DNA of 64,000 nucleotides from Shewanella sp. VB17 (GTDB lineage Bacteria; Pseudomonadota; Gammaproteobacteria; Enterobacterales; Shewanellaceae), in contig NZ_JABRVS010000001.1 of NCBI RefSeq assembly GCF_013248905.1, positions 1,364,001 through 1,428,000 on the forward strand, in the 5' to 3' direction. Below, piece by piece: positions 27,046 through 35,838 of this stretch. The stretch's first letter is position 1, and each line of letters begins with the position of its first letter. The notes beneath the pieces were generated by a model, which was given only the letters and a program-made list of their open reading frames with translations, ran no database searches and had not been told where the DNA came from. Made by a program: the position numbers and the translations under genes.

Positions 27046-27678
27046 TTATTTGTTGAGTTTATCTGGCTTTTTTCTTAGCTTAAAGCGCGCTTTACGACGG
27101 TCGAAGTCAGCGCGTTTGAATGAGAATGACCGCGACACTAGCATACCAATTAAACCTGCGATAATTAACATAATCTGTTGCTGCTTCATATTGTAAAGAT
27201 GAGCTTCTTTTATTTCATTAAAAAATAACTGAGGGGCTAATCTAACTTCAACAAAGCCTAAATTGCTGCCATCTTGAGATACCGCTTCAACATAAGGCGG
27301 GTATGGGGCGAGCAGTGTACCTAATGCTGCTGAATCAGGTGCTAATTCCTCGGAAGTGATGCTTTGAGCAAAAGAGAGCCTCTGACCATCTTTACTAAAG
27401 ATACTGGCAGACATCACTTTAGGGTCTAATACAAGAGCACTGGCTAACCATTGTAGCTGTTCATCATTTTGGAGCTGTAATGCCGGAGCGGCACCATAAG
27501 CTGTTTGCTGAACCAATAATCTGGCCATTTTTTCAGTTTGGGACTTTAGAAGCTGCTGTCCTTGTAGTAGGCTTGCTTCCCATAACTGGATAAGACCGAC
27601 AGCCAAGGTTAGTGCGATAGCTATTTGTAGTAGTCTGCTAACTTGATGACTCTTTTTCAGTCCTTTTAAAAAAAACAC
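27046..27678 (-). CDS. smp: Smp/AhpA family membrane protein
   Basis: A 210-residue protein with a membrane helix at about 17-35, a periplasmic domain (about 36-170) and a second helix near 172-188, followed by a strongly basic tail (KRADFDRRKARFKLRKK). This is the layout of E. coli YtjB/Smp, which is also divergent from serB. The function is poorly known; related AhpA of Pseudomonas is described as a virulence-associated membrane protein. Identification rests on topology plus synteny. Confidence 0.8.
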   Translation of the reverse strand: MFFLKGLKKSHQVSRLLQIAIALTLAVGLIQLWEASLLQGQQLLKSQTEKMARLLVQQTAYGAAPALQLQNDEQLQWLASALVLDPKVMSASIFSKDGQRLSFAQSITSEELAPDSAALGTLLAPYPPYVEAVSQDGSNLGFVEVRLAPQLFFNEIKEAHLYNMKQQQIMLIIAGLIGMLVSRSFSFKRADFDRRKARFKLRKKPDKLNK

Positions 27679-27757
27679 CTTGATACCTGAATTTGTTGTG
27701 GGTTGAGTTAATCATAATTGATTATAGCGTCGCCCGATAGTTGGAGAAGCATTGTTA

Positions 27758-28738
27758 ATGGAAAGTCTAAGCCAAACCCCTCTTTTTTTGTGGTTGAAAA
27801 ACGAACAAACCTCTCATTTTCATCATCATGCGCTGGTTATTTCTCGCCACCTAGAGTCAGATGCGCCGAAAGGTACACTGAAGTATCGATGTGTGTATGC
27901 TAAAGCAGCCATTGAAATACAATTAACGGCGCTGATCCAAGCGTTTTCTTCAACGGTGAGTCTTGCCCATATTATTAGAGAGAATGATTTATATTGTATT
28001 GAATTTTGTTTAGTTAACCCCCTTAGTGTTGATCAATGTGCGCAGTTCTTATCTATCCCAGAGCTTGATTTTTTTGCCATCAGTGCGAGCCAACCTGTGC
28101 TTAATCGCCCTGGGTTGTTAGTCATGGATATGGACTCAACGGCCATAGAAATTGAGTGTATTGATGAGTTGGCCGTTATGGCAGGTGTCGGTGAGGCTGT
28201 GGCTAAGGTGACAGAGCAAGCGATGCTTGGTGAGCTGGATTTTGAAGAAAGTCTTAAAGCGAGAGTCGCTCAGTTAGCAGGGGCTGATGCAACGATTATT
28301 CGCACCTTGTGTGACACGCTGCCTTTAATGTCAGGTTTGAAAGAAATGGTCAAAGAATTACAACATTATGGTTGGCGACTCGTGCTTGCATCAGGTGGCT
28401 TCACCCCGTTTGTAGCGCACCTTAAGCAGTTACTTGATTTAGATGCTGCGTATGCCAATGTGTTAGTGATAAATGATGGCAGGCTGACAGGTCAAGTATC
28501 AGGGCAAATTGTCGATGCTCAGTATAAAGCGGATACGTTAGTGCGTTGTGCTCAACAATGGCAGATAGCGCCAGATCAGAGGTTAGCTATCGGTGATGGA
28601 GCGAATGACATACCTATGATTAAGGCTGCAGATTTTGGGGTTGCCTATCATGCTAAGCCTGCGCTTGAAGCGGTGGCAGATCAGGCGATTAAACATGTAG
28701 ATTTAAAAGCGTTACCTTATTTGTTGTTATTAGCTTAG
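27758..28738 (+). CDS. serB: Phosphoserine phosphatase
   Basis: HAD-superfamily enzyme for the last step of L-serine synthesis. ATG at 27758 (MESLSQTPLF) with GGAGA upstream gives 326 residues; a TTG two codons earlier is the alternative. The N-terminal ~110 residues are a regulatory/ACT-like region. The catalytic domain has motif I DMDSTAIEIECIDE (nucleophile Asp), motif II LASGGFTPF and motif IV IGDGANDIPM. Divergent from smp, as in E. coli. Confidence 0.96.
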   Translation: MESLSQTPLFLWLKNEQTSHFHHHALVISRHLESDAPKGTLKYRCVYAKAAIEIQLTALIQAFSSTVSLAHIIRENDLYCIEFCLVNPLSVDQCAQFLSIPELDFFAISASQPVLNRPGLLVMDMDSTAIEIECIDELAVMAGVGEAVAKVTEQAMLGELDFEESLKARVAQLAGADATIIRTLCDTLPLMSGLKEMVKELQHYGWRLVLASGGFTPFVAHLKQLLDLDAAYANVLVINDGRLTGQVSGQIVDAQYKADTLVRCAQQWQIAPDQRLAIGDGANDIPMIKAADFGVAYHAKPALEAVADQAIKHVDLKALPYLLLLA

Positions 28739-28751
28739 TGCTTAGTGTGGG

Positions 28752-31148
28752 TTAGCTTTGACTGGATTGATCATAAATATTGGGGTATCTAAGCAGCACT
28801 TCCTCTGTGATATCGAGAAATTCCCCTACCGCAATGATTTGGTTTAAGCGGTCATGCAACTGCTTAGCTTTATGGTGAGCATGGATAGTAATATGCTCTA
28901 GTTCCCTTCTAATGTAGGTTAGATCGGGTTTGGTGGTGACGCCTAGGTAAACTCTCAATGCCATAAAGCGGCCGACCTTATGGCTTTGGTTAATAAAATT
29001 CTCTTTTGCTTGGGTATCTCCAATATCATCAGGTGAGAGGCAGTCTATTTGTATCTCACCTTGATATTGTCTGGATATTTGTAGGTATAATTCAAAATAA
29101 TTGAGTCCATCTTGGGGCTTCATAGCACGGATTGGTTCGATAAAGGATTGCTTTAATCGTCCATCTTTCAATATGGATGACAAATTATACTGCAGTGGTT
29201 CTGAGGCTGAGCCTGCAAATAAATCCGTTATCTCATTTTTATTCGTCCCGATACCTAAGGTGCTTAATTTAGCGGATTTAACCGTTTTTTCTATAAAATA
29301 CGGCACAGAATCTAGATGGCGTACCAGTAGATTTTTTAGTCCATCCGCCAGTTCTTTCATTTCACTATTGGCTTCGGTTAATTTTTCTAATTTGTCGCGG
29401 TTATTGTTTATGAGTTTATTCATAAATTCAACACCTACGTGTGGCGTGTGACCTAATATTGCCGCTAGATGCATGTTTGAACCGGCGTCTTTTGTTCTAA
29501 TCAGCCGATAGGGCAATTGGTTTAGTTGGATTTTCCCCGCTATCGATTGCAGTTTTGGGAAGGCAAGTTGCAGAGGTATTGCTTGATCAAAATCTGCAGG
29601 AAGTTCTAAGGCCAGTTGTAGCCCTTTACTGGATATATCATGAGTGGTCCCGCTGATACTTTTTGTACCTTGATTGATGGTGACTTTTGTCTTAAAAGCA
29701 AACCTAGCTTCATTTCTGCGTTCGCTGAATTGAAGAGAAAGTAATTTAGCAGAGTTGTGCAGTGCTTTTTTTTGGCCAAATATTTTTAAGTCATTGGCAG
29801 TTTTATCACATATTTGGCTCCAGTTTTGATAATGCTCTTTGGCGTGAGGATCAGTGAGGTCAATCAGTTGCAGTACATGAGTAAAACGCTTAAGTTGGGC
29901 CTCTGTTAACGGAGAATAACTACTGTCATCTCCAGGAAGTACACTCGACTTATAGGATTTACTGTGATCAACAGCATGGTGAGTCACTTTTAAGGTTTTC
30001 CATGACGGCTTGGCAGAGCCGAAACTCAAAAATAAAGAGGTCAGCTGATTTGTCTTAAGCTCAGCTAATGTGGCAGAGTAAAAAAAGATCCTGCCATTGC
30101 TGTGAAAAGTGAAGCAGAAAAATAACCCGTGGTCTTTATTATCCGGTTCACTGACTAAGGATTGTATTCGATCACTGGTTAACAATTTTGGCAGCTGACT
30201 AATTTGTTGCTCATCTTGGAAAAAGTACTGTAATTGCTGATTATCTCGACTGAGCAGTTTGTGGGTGATCTCGTAACTGTCTTCTTTTTGCTCTATAAAC
30301 AAGGGGAGATGGGGAAGATGTGGTAAGTAATGACGCTCAAATCCGAGTCCCGTAGCAGCGACTAAAATATCGTTAATATCGACTTTGTACCTAAATTTAT
30401 GGCCTTTAATTAAGTTTGAAAGCATGTCAGAAAGTGCCGCACTGCCACCTATCCGTTTAAGCCGCATCCAGCAATATTCAGAATTGGTCTGGCTGTCGAC
30501 GATGTGGTAATCGACCCCTTGCTGCAGATCTTCAAAATAGAACTCTTCACTGAGTTCAAGTAATTTAATTTTTAACGGGGCATCAAGATCGAAATTGTGT
30601 TTTAAAGGTAAGCGAATACGGGCACCACACACAGATAAATCAACGGTGATACCTTGTACTTCAGCTTTTCCTACTTGGGCTGTAGAGATACGAATACTGT
30701 AATTCATTCTCTCTTCACTGCGGTTAAAATAGCTGCCCAGAACCACGCCTTTGGCAATAAAGGGATCTGAAATTGAACTTTCATTGCTGCCCTGTTCTTG
30801 CTGTTTCGTTTTACGCTTGCGGTGTGAATCGATAACAGCTTCATAAACGCCGAGTGTATAACTGTTATGATAGAGAGCCATCGATTCGGCAAAGCTTTCT
30901 TTAGCAGGCTCATCTAAGTAGTGATGGTAGTCTTGTTGACTCACTTCTTCACAAGGAAGTTCAGACTTATCCCTTAAATCGATAACTCTTGTACAAGGCG
31001 TGGAGAGCCTATTAAGCTCCATTTTTAACAGGAAACGGGTAGAATTTGACTCATTTTTTGTCAGCATGTCGAAAAGAGTCTGAAAATCAGGCTGCATTAA
31101 AAGGGGCTTTAGCTGTTCAATTAAGTCACTGTGCTCGTCTAAACTCAT
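28752..31148 (-). CDS. Large PilZ-domain protein with two PilZ-like domains
   Basis: A 798-residue cytosolic protein with no signal peptide. Two regions carry the c-di-GMP-binding PilZ pattern (RxxxR then D/NxSxxG). The first is RSEER from about residue 143 followed by DLSVCG. The second is RNEAR from about residue 478 followed by DISSKG. Between and after them lie helical regions of unknown fold. The second domain matches the binding consensus best. It converges toward serB (14 bases apart) and precedes radA. Its output is unknown; motility or surface behaviour is a usual target of such proteins. Confidence 0.82.
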   Translation of the reverse strand: MSLDEHSDLIEQLKPLLMQPDFQTLFDMLTKNESNSTRFLLKMELNRLSTPCTRVIDLRDKSELPCEEVSQQDYHHYLDEPAKESFAESMALYHNSYTLGVYEAVIDSHRKRKTKQQEQGSNESSISDPFIAKGVVLGSYFNRSEERMNYSIRISTAQVGKAEVQGITVDLSVCGARIRLPLKHNFDLDAPLKIKLLELSEEFYFEDLQQGVDYHIVDSQTNSEYCWMRLKRIGGSAALSDMLSNLIKGHKFRYKVDINDILVAATGLGFERHYLPHLPHLPLFIEQKEDSYEITHKLLSRDNQQLQYFFQDEQQISQLPKLLTSDRIQSLVSEPDNKDHGLFFCFTFHSNGRIFFYSATLAELKTNQLTSLFLSFGSAKPSWKTLKVTHHAVDHSKSYKSSVLPGDDSSYSPLTEAQLKRFTHVLQLIDLTDPHAKEHYQNWSQICDKTANDLKIFGQKKALHNSAKLLSLQFSERRNEARFAFKTKVTINQGTKSISGTTHDISSKGLQLALELPADFDQAIPLQLAFPKLQSIAGKIQLNQLPYRLIRTKDAGSNMHLAAILGHTPHVGVEFMNKLINNNRDKLEKLTEANSEMKELADGLKNLLVRHLDSVPYFIEKTVKSAKLSTLGIGTNKNEITDLFAGSASEPLQYNLSSILKDGRLKQSFIEPIRAMKPQDGLNYFELYLQISRQYQGEIQIDCLSPDDIGDTQAKENFINQSHKVGRFMALRVYLGVTTKPDLTYIRRELEHITIHAHHKAKQLHDRLNQIIAVGEFLDITEEVLLRYPNIYDQSSQS

Positions 31149-31584
31149 TACTCACTTCTTATTTTGTAGGAAATTTTCTTGTTTTAGTTGATGTGTATGC
31201 TAAGTAAAGGAGATGATAAAGACGACTTAACATTCACTCTTTAATATTAGGGCATAACTGGACTTTGCTACACCCATCTGAATACTTCTTTTAAGGTGAT
31301 AATTGCCTCCATGCCTGATAGTCTTATGATGTGATAATTATATGTCGGCCATTTATCGGATTTCTTGATAGTTATTTTTCCTTCCCGTGTTGAGGTAAGT
31401 TTTTGTTATTAAATAACTAACCCTAATTTTACCAAGTAAAGTAGAGCACGATTTTATTGTAATAATGGCAGGCTCTTAGATCATTATAGGCAATAAAATC
31501 AATGAGTAAATTTAGTCGTAGTATCTCAGTTAAAGGTGCTTACTAGGATTGATTTACGTATTAATATACCAATGATGATGAGAT
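31149..31584 (+). other. Intergenic region between PilZ gene and radA
   Basis: 436 AT-rich bases between divergent genes. It must hold both promoters, but I see no strong consensus site, repeat or small gene. Confidence 0.4.
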
Positions 31585-32958
31585 ATGGCTAAAAATAAAA
31601 CAGCATATGTGTGCAATGAATGTGGGCAAGATTTTCCGCGTTGGCAGGGACAATGCAATGCATGTCAGCAATGGAATACGATCACCGAAGTGCGTATCAG
31701 TACCAGCAAGCCAACTAATGCTTCTGTTGCGGGGTATGCCGGCGCTGTTGGCGGTGGCTCAAAAAAACTGAGTGAAGTTAAAGAATTTGAAGCTGAAAAA
31801 ATGCTCACCGGGATCGGAGAGTTAGATCGCGTATTGTGTGGCGGCCTAACCACAGGATCGGTGAATATTATTTCGGGTGATCCCGGTGCGGGTAAGACGA
31901 CCTTATTGTCTGATCTTGTTGCTCGTATGTCACAAATTATGCCTTCCCTTTACTGTACCGCCGAAGAGTCACTGTCTCAGTTTAAGAATCGCGTCAAGCG
32001 GCTTAAGTTAGACTGTCATGAAGACAATTTGTACCTTATGGCTGAGACCAGTGTCGAAGCCATTATTGCTGAGTTAGATGCTAAACAGGTCAAGTTTGCT
32101 GTTATTGATTCTATTCAAGCAGTGGTGACAGATTTAGCCAATGGCAGTCCGGGTTCGCCTTCCCAAGTAAAAAGCAGTGCTCAGTCGCTGACGCAATATT
32201 GTAAGCAAAACAACGTGACCATGTTTCTGGTGGCTCATGTCAATAAAAACAATGAAACCGCTGGACCGCAGACGTTGATCCATATTGTTGACTGTTTGAC
32301 TCATCTAGAATGTAACGATGGTCAGGTACGTACCCTCAGAGCCAATAAGAACCGTTTTGGCGATGTCGATACCGTGGGTATTTTCAAAATGACAGAGCGA
32401 GGCATGATAAGCGTCGATAATCCGAGTGAAATTTTTCTGTCTGGATCAACCACCGAATCGGCAGGTGCAACGATCACCTGCATTCGTAAAGGAAATCGAA
32501 ATTTACTTTTAGAAATCCAATGCTTAACGACTGAGACTGAAGGTGAGTTTCCCCAGCGTGTCTGTGTTGGTCTCAATATGAATCGAATTAAAATGCTGAC
32601 AGGCATACTGCGAAAACACACTAAAACGAAGATTTTTCACGATACGTATTTTAATATCGTTGGCGGCTTGAAAATTGATGAGTCTGAAACCTGCATTGAT
32701 CTTGCTCTGGTGACGGCACTATTGAGCAGTTTACATGATTTTGTGGTACCAAGAACCACCTGCATTATGGGCGAGCTTAGTTTAAACGGTGATGTTCGCC
32801 CGATAGACAGTGGCGTCCCGCGAGTCAAAGAAGCGGTGCAACACGGTTTCACTGAAGTTTTTATCCCTTTTCGAAATTACCATAAATCAATGGAAGGGCT
32901 AGGGGCAAAAATCAACCCAGTGAAGACGATTCATGAGCTGATTGAGTTAATTAATTAG
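31585..32958 (+). CDS. radA: DNA repair protein RadA
   Basis: RecA-like ATPase that aids branch migration in recombinational repair. The 457-residue product has an N-terminal zinc finger (CNECGQDFPRWQGQCNAC), Walker A GDPGAGKTTL and the RadA-specific KNRFG motif. A C-terminal Lon-like domain follows (GGLKIDESETCIDLALVTAL). Close to the E. coli length of 460. In E. coli radA follows serB; here the PilZ gene intervenes. Confidence 0.97.
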   Translation: MAKNKTAYVCNECGQDFPRWQGQCNACQQWNTITEVRISTSKPTNASVAGYAGAVGGGSKKLSEVKEFEAEKMLTGIGELDRVLCGGLTTGSVNIISGDPGAGKTTLLSDLVARMSQIMPSLYCTAEESLSQFKNRVKRLKLDCHEDNLYLMAETSVEAIIAELDAKQVKFAVIDSIQAVVTDLANGSPGSPSQVKSSAQSLTQYCKQNNVTMFLVAHVNKNNETAGPQTLIHIVDCLTHLECNDGQVRTLRANKNRFGDVDTVGIFKMTERGMISVDNPSEIFLSGSTTESAGATITCIRKGNRNLLLEIQCLTTETEGEFPQRVCVGLNMNRIKMLTGILRKHTKTKIFHDTYFNIVGGLKIDESETCIDLALVTALLSSLHDFVVPRTTCIMGELSLNGDVRPIDSGVPRVKEAVQHGFTEVFIPFRNYHKSMEGLGAKINPVKTIHELIELIN

Positions 32959-33077
32959 CGTGTAAAATAATACATTTCGAGTTTTTTGATTGGACTGGTT
33001 GGACAGGTGGGTTTGATGTTGGATCCGCTCGCTATAAACTTGAGCCTCAGCATACTCTGTGGCTCACGTTTGGTGAA

Positions 33078-33560
33078 TTACAGTGCTTTTAGCATCCAGA
33101 TATCACAGCCATGGTGAATGGTACCTTCAAGTGGTTTATCAAGATGTGTAAACCCTAGCTTTTCATACAGAGAAATGGCTGGCTTCATGCTGGTTAAGGT
33201 ATCCAGATAGCAGCTGGTGTATCCTTTGCTCTTAGCATAATCTAGACAGGCTTCAGTGAGCTTTTTACCCAGGCCTAAGCCACGGCTTTCAGACAGTAAA
33301 AATAACTTACGCAACTCACAAACGTCATGACTGCCATTAAACGATCCTATACCACTTCCGCCTACAATATTGCCCTTTACTGTCGCCACTAAATAGCGGC
33401 TAGCGCTTTCATCTTTATAGTGCTGACTCATGGCAGTAACTTCTGGATCAGAAGGGCCAAAACCTTCGCCGATGGCGCCATACTCTTCAGCGACTTTTTT
33501 GATGATCTCATAAACCTGACTATCATGCAGCGGTTTGATTTCCTTAATGTCATAATTCAC
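33078..33560 (-). CDS. GNAT-family N-acetyltransferase
   Basis: A 160-residue protein with the GNAT acetyl-CoA signature SRGLGLGKKL (R/QxxGxG/A) preceded by the CELRKLFLL strand and followed by LDYAKSKGYTSCYLDT and the ALSLYEKLGF-like ending AISLYEKLGF. The substrate cannot be predicted. It marks the end of the syntenic core; repeats begin just upstream of its start. Confidence 0.87.
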   Translation of the reverse strand: MNYDIKEIKPLHDSQVYEIIKKVAEEYGAIGEGFGPSDPEVTAMSQHYKDESASRYLVATVKGNIVGGSGIGSFNGSHDVCELRKLFLLSESRGLGLGKKLTEACLDYAKSKGYTSCYLDTLTSMKPAISLYEKLGFTHLDKPLEGTIHHGCDIWMLKAL

Positions 33561-33648
33561 ACTCTATTCCCTTTAGCAGATGTAGAGCATCGAGTGTATC
33601 ACTGAATTTGGTGGGTTTGGTATTCCATTCAGCACTTGTCGGATCAAC

Positions 33649-33810
33649 CTTTGTCAAAAGCAAAGTATGGTTTCTTCGATTTGGGTTTTAAGATTGCTAA
33701 CTTGGTTACCTTGTCGGATAACAAGTTTCAAATCTCTTTTTGATTGGGTTCATTGGGCAGGTTTGGTGTTTGGTTAGCTTATTGATGAACCAAAGCCTCA
33801 TTGGTGTTTA
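33649..33810 (+). repeat. Intergenic repeat, unit A copy 1
   Basis: About 160 bases shared with 33921-34095 and 46271-46425. Landmarks in order: TTTGTCAAAAGCAAAG, TTTCTTCGAT, ATTGCTAAC, TTGTCGGATAACAAG, TTGGGTTCATTGGGCAG, GCTTATTGATG, CCAAAG. It alternates with hairpin unit B. No transposase is associated. Confidence 0.8.
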
Positions 33811-33922
33811 ACGCCTGTTCGGCGAGAACTGTGCGAACACTTCAGTGACACGGCGTGAATATATCCCTATAGCCTCTGCCGTGACTTCCCTGTCACGGAA
33901 GGTCACAGCCACGTTCACACCT
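33811..33922 (+). repeat. Intergenic repeat, unit B copy 1 (hairpin)
   Basis: Outer arms GTGCGAAC (33831-33838) and GTTCACAC (33913-33920) pair, with the motif TGAATATATCCCTATA inside and an inner GTGACTTCCCTGTCAC stem. The arms differ in sequence from those of the other B copies while still pairing. Confidence 0.7.
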
Positions 33923-34095
33923 TTGTCAAAAGCAAAGCATTGTTTCTTCGATTGAGCTTTTATGGTTGCTAGCTAATTTATGGACAAAAATGAGTTAATT
34001 TGTCGGATAACAAGTTTTAAATATCTTTTGGTTGGGTTCATTGGGCAGGTTGGGTGTTTGATTGGCTTATTGATGGCCAAAGTTTCAAATTTTAT
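33921..34095 (+). repeat. Intergenic repeat, unit A copy 2
   Basis: Second full copy of unit A, with the same landmark order, including TTTGTCGGATAACAAG and GGTTGGGTTCATTGGGCAG. Confidence 0.8.
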
Positions 34096-34211
34096 TAATC
34101 ACCTGCCGTGGGCCTATGTGTAGACACTTCTGCGAGACGCTGTGAAGCCATCCATGGCCGCTTTACGGTTTCATCCTTGAAACCGAAACTCGCAGCCGTA
34201 TCTACACCTTT
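34096..34211 (+). repeat. Intergenic repeat, unit B copy 2 (hairpin)
   Basis: Outer arms TGTGTAGA (34117-34124) and TCTACAC (34203-34209), with an inner GGTTTCATCCTTGAAACC hairpin. Confidence 0.7.
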
Positions 34212-34290
34212 GTTAAAAGCAAAGCCTTGTTTCTTCGATTGAGATTTTATGGTTGCTAACTCGATTATGGACAGAAATGAGCTAGAGGTT
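34205..34290 (+). repeat. Intergenic repeat, unit A copy 3 (truncated)
   Basis: Begins TTTGTTAAAAGCAAAG and TTTCTTCGATTGAG and diverges after GGACAGAAATGAG, so only the first half of unit A is present. It is followed by unrelated sequence up to the next gene. Confidence 0.7.
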
Positions 34291-34421
34291 TTGCTCTCAC
34301 TTATGGTATTTAGATGAGAAAAGGTATGGTAATACCGTACTAACTATGTGGGCAGCGCAGCCACATAACTCTAACTATTGCACCTTAAGCACTAAACCCA
34401 ACATTGAATGGATTTTGGGAA

Positions 34422-35135
34422 TTATTTCATAATTTCTTCACCATTGAGGGCAAAAAGAATAAAGATTAGGAAGGTTATCGCTTTATAGCTATTAAGCTCG
34501 CTTACATAGTCTGTATGAATACCATGAAGTACACCATGTCTATTAGGAAGTAATAGCTCTCTTTCAACAATATTGTCTGTTTTCTTTACTATATCACCAT
34601 CCGTCTTAGATAAAATATCTGAGTAAACTTCATTGATAATTCTCCGAAGTAGACTGCCATCTTCATAGTGCGCGCTTAAAACTTCAATTGAGTCTCGACT
34701 AATAAAGTCATTAAGCTCTAAACAAAATTTGTTTTTAGCAATACCGAATCGATTACTGTATAAATTCACACCAAATTTATCATAGAATAAGCCATCAGCT
34801 TGACTAAAACTTAAATGTATCGCTGCACCATACAAACTCAACTCATGGCACCGTTTAATTTCCATAAATAGCTCTTTCCTGGACGGTCGATACTCAACTA
34901 AGTTATTCCAGTATTCGTCCCAGTCTTCATTTATAAGCTCAATGACCGCATCATTTAATCTATCATTTGCAATAATTGAACCATTAAGAGTAAATATTAA
35001 TACCTCATTCAAATACCAGCCCTGCTCATATGCTTGAGTTGATAAAAGTTTCATATCCTCTATTTTTTTAGTTGGCCATTTTATTGCAAAATCAGTAATT
35101 TCCTGCATAATCTTTGATTTTTTTGAATCACTCAT
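34422..35135 (-). CDS. Hypothetical HEPN-like protein
   Basis: A 237-residue soluble protein of unknown family. The C-terminal helical part has NRHGVLHG, giving R199-x4-H204, the R-x4-6-H signature of HEPN ribonuclease-type domains, followed by a helix rich in hydrophobic residues. The N-terminal 190 residues are mostly helical with acidic patches. It is AT-rich like other genes of this region. A terminator separates it from the upstream gene on the same strand, so it is its own transcription unit. A defence or toxin role is possible but inferred from the motif alone. Confidence 0.55.
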   Translation of the reverse strand: MSDSKKSKIMQEITDFAIKWPTKKIEDMKLLSTQAYEQGWYLNEVLIFTLNGSIIANDRLNDAVIELINEDWDEYWNNLVEYRPSRKELFMEIKRCHELSLYGAAIHLSFSQADGLFYDKFGVNLYSNRFGIAKNKFCLELNDFISRDSIEVLSAHYEDGSLLRRIINEVYSDILSKTDGDIVKKTDNIVERELLLPNRHGVLHGIHTDYVSELNSYKAITFLIFILFALNGEEIMK

Positions 35136-35305
35136 TTATTCTCCTTGGATATCATCCTATGAAACATGCTATACCAAAGCTTCTGCATCACACCTAAATC
35201 ACCAACAAATCAATGCACTTAATGGATTTTAACCTGTAACATTTAATAATTGCATAATCACTATTCATTGATGAGATATTGCAAACAGGTTGATGCTCTT
35301 TTTCT

Positions 35306-35331
35306 AAAAAACCACCGTCTTTAGACGGTGG
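35306..35331 (-). terminator. Terminator of the DUF2971-metallopeptidase unit
   Basis: CCACCGTC (35312-35319) / GACGGTGG (35324-35331) with loop TTTA. Read on the minus strand it is followed by TTTTTTAG, so it ends transcription coming from 36789 downwards. Confidence 0.88.
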
Positions 35332-35335
35332 CTGT

Positions 35336-35812
35336 TTAGAATTTTTGGGCTGCTATGAAGCTAGGAACGTCAACTTTTACCTTACTATTCGCAAAGTGTT
35401 CATCGAATGTATAAGCAATTTTTTCTAAAGGAGCTCCTGCATACCCTTCACTTTTAATCTCAGATATATATTTTTGGAGAAAAGCTATTGCTCCTAAATG
35501 CTTCCACTGCGCTACATGAACAAGTTCATGAAAGTGCAATCGTAGGTTTCCAGCTACTTCAGGGACTATATAGTACGTATTTTTATACGTGATCCCTTGA
35601 ACTTCCATATCAAGAAAATCACCTAGTCCAGCTTCACGTAACTCAGGGAAGTCAGGCTTAGGAATAGAATCAACAACTACAAAAAATGACTCACTTAAAA
35701 ACTCTGAGGAATAGAAACCTACAAATTCTTCTGAAAATTTAGTACAACTTTTACGTTCTCCGGAAAATAGTTTGTTTGTAGTATCAATCCACTCTTCAAT
35801 TTTATGTAACAT
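35336..35812 (-). CDS. HExxH metallopeptidase-like protein
   Basis: A 158-residue protein with HELVH at 95-99, a gluzincin-type zinc motif in a helix (RLHFHELVHVAQW). About 30 residues later comes APLEKIAYTFDEHF, where Glu130 is a candidate third ligand. The family is not firmly recognised; it resembles the short secreted-type peptidase cores found with PLE-x-AY motifs. There is no signal peptide. It lies 26 bases after the DUF2971 gene and shares its terminator, so the two are probably co-expressed and may act together. Confidence 0.65.
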   Translation of the reverse strand: MLHKIEEWIDTTNKLFSGERKSCTKFSEEFVGFYSSEFLSESFFVVVDSIPKPDFPELREAGLGDFLDMEVQGITYKNTYYIVPEVAGNLRLHFHELVHVAQWKHLGAIAFLQKYISEIKSEGYAGAPLEKIAYTFDEHFANSKVKVDVPSFIAAQKF

Positions 35813-35838
35813 AGTGAACTCCGATAAATATATCCGTT

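Noticed and set aside
32985..33060. Decayed copy of repeat A after radA
   Set aside because: A phrase like TTGGACAGGTGGGTTTGATG resembles unit A, but similarity is too short and weak to claim.
33649..34095. Unit A repeats as attC sites because of TCGGATAACAAG
   Set aside because: No matching CTTGTTA-type core at the other end and no hairpin with extrahelical bases; unlike the site at 47969-48044.
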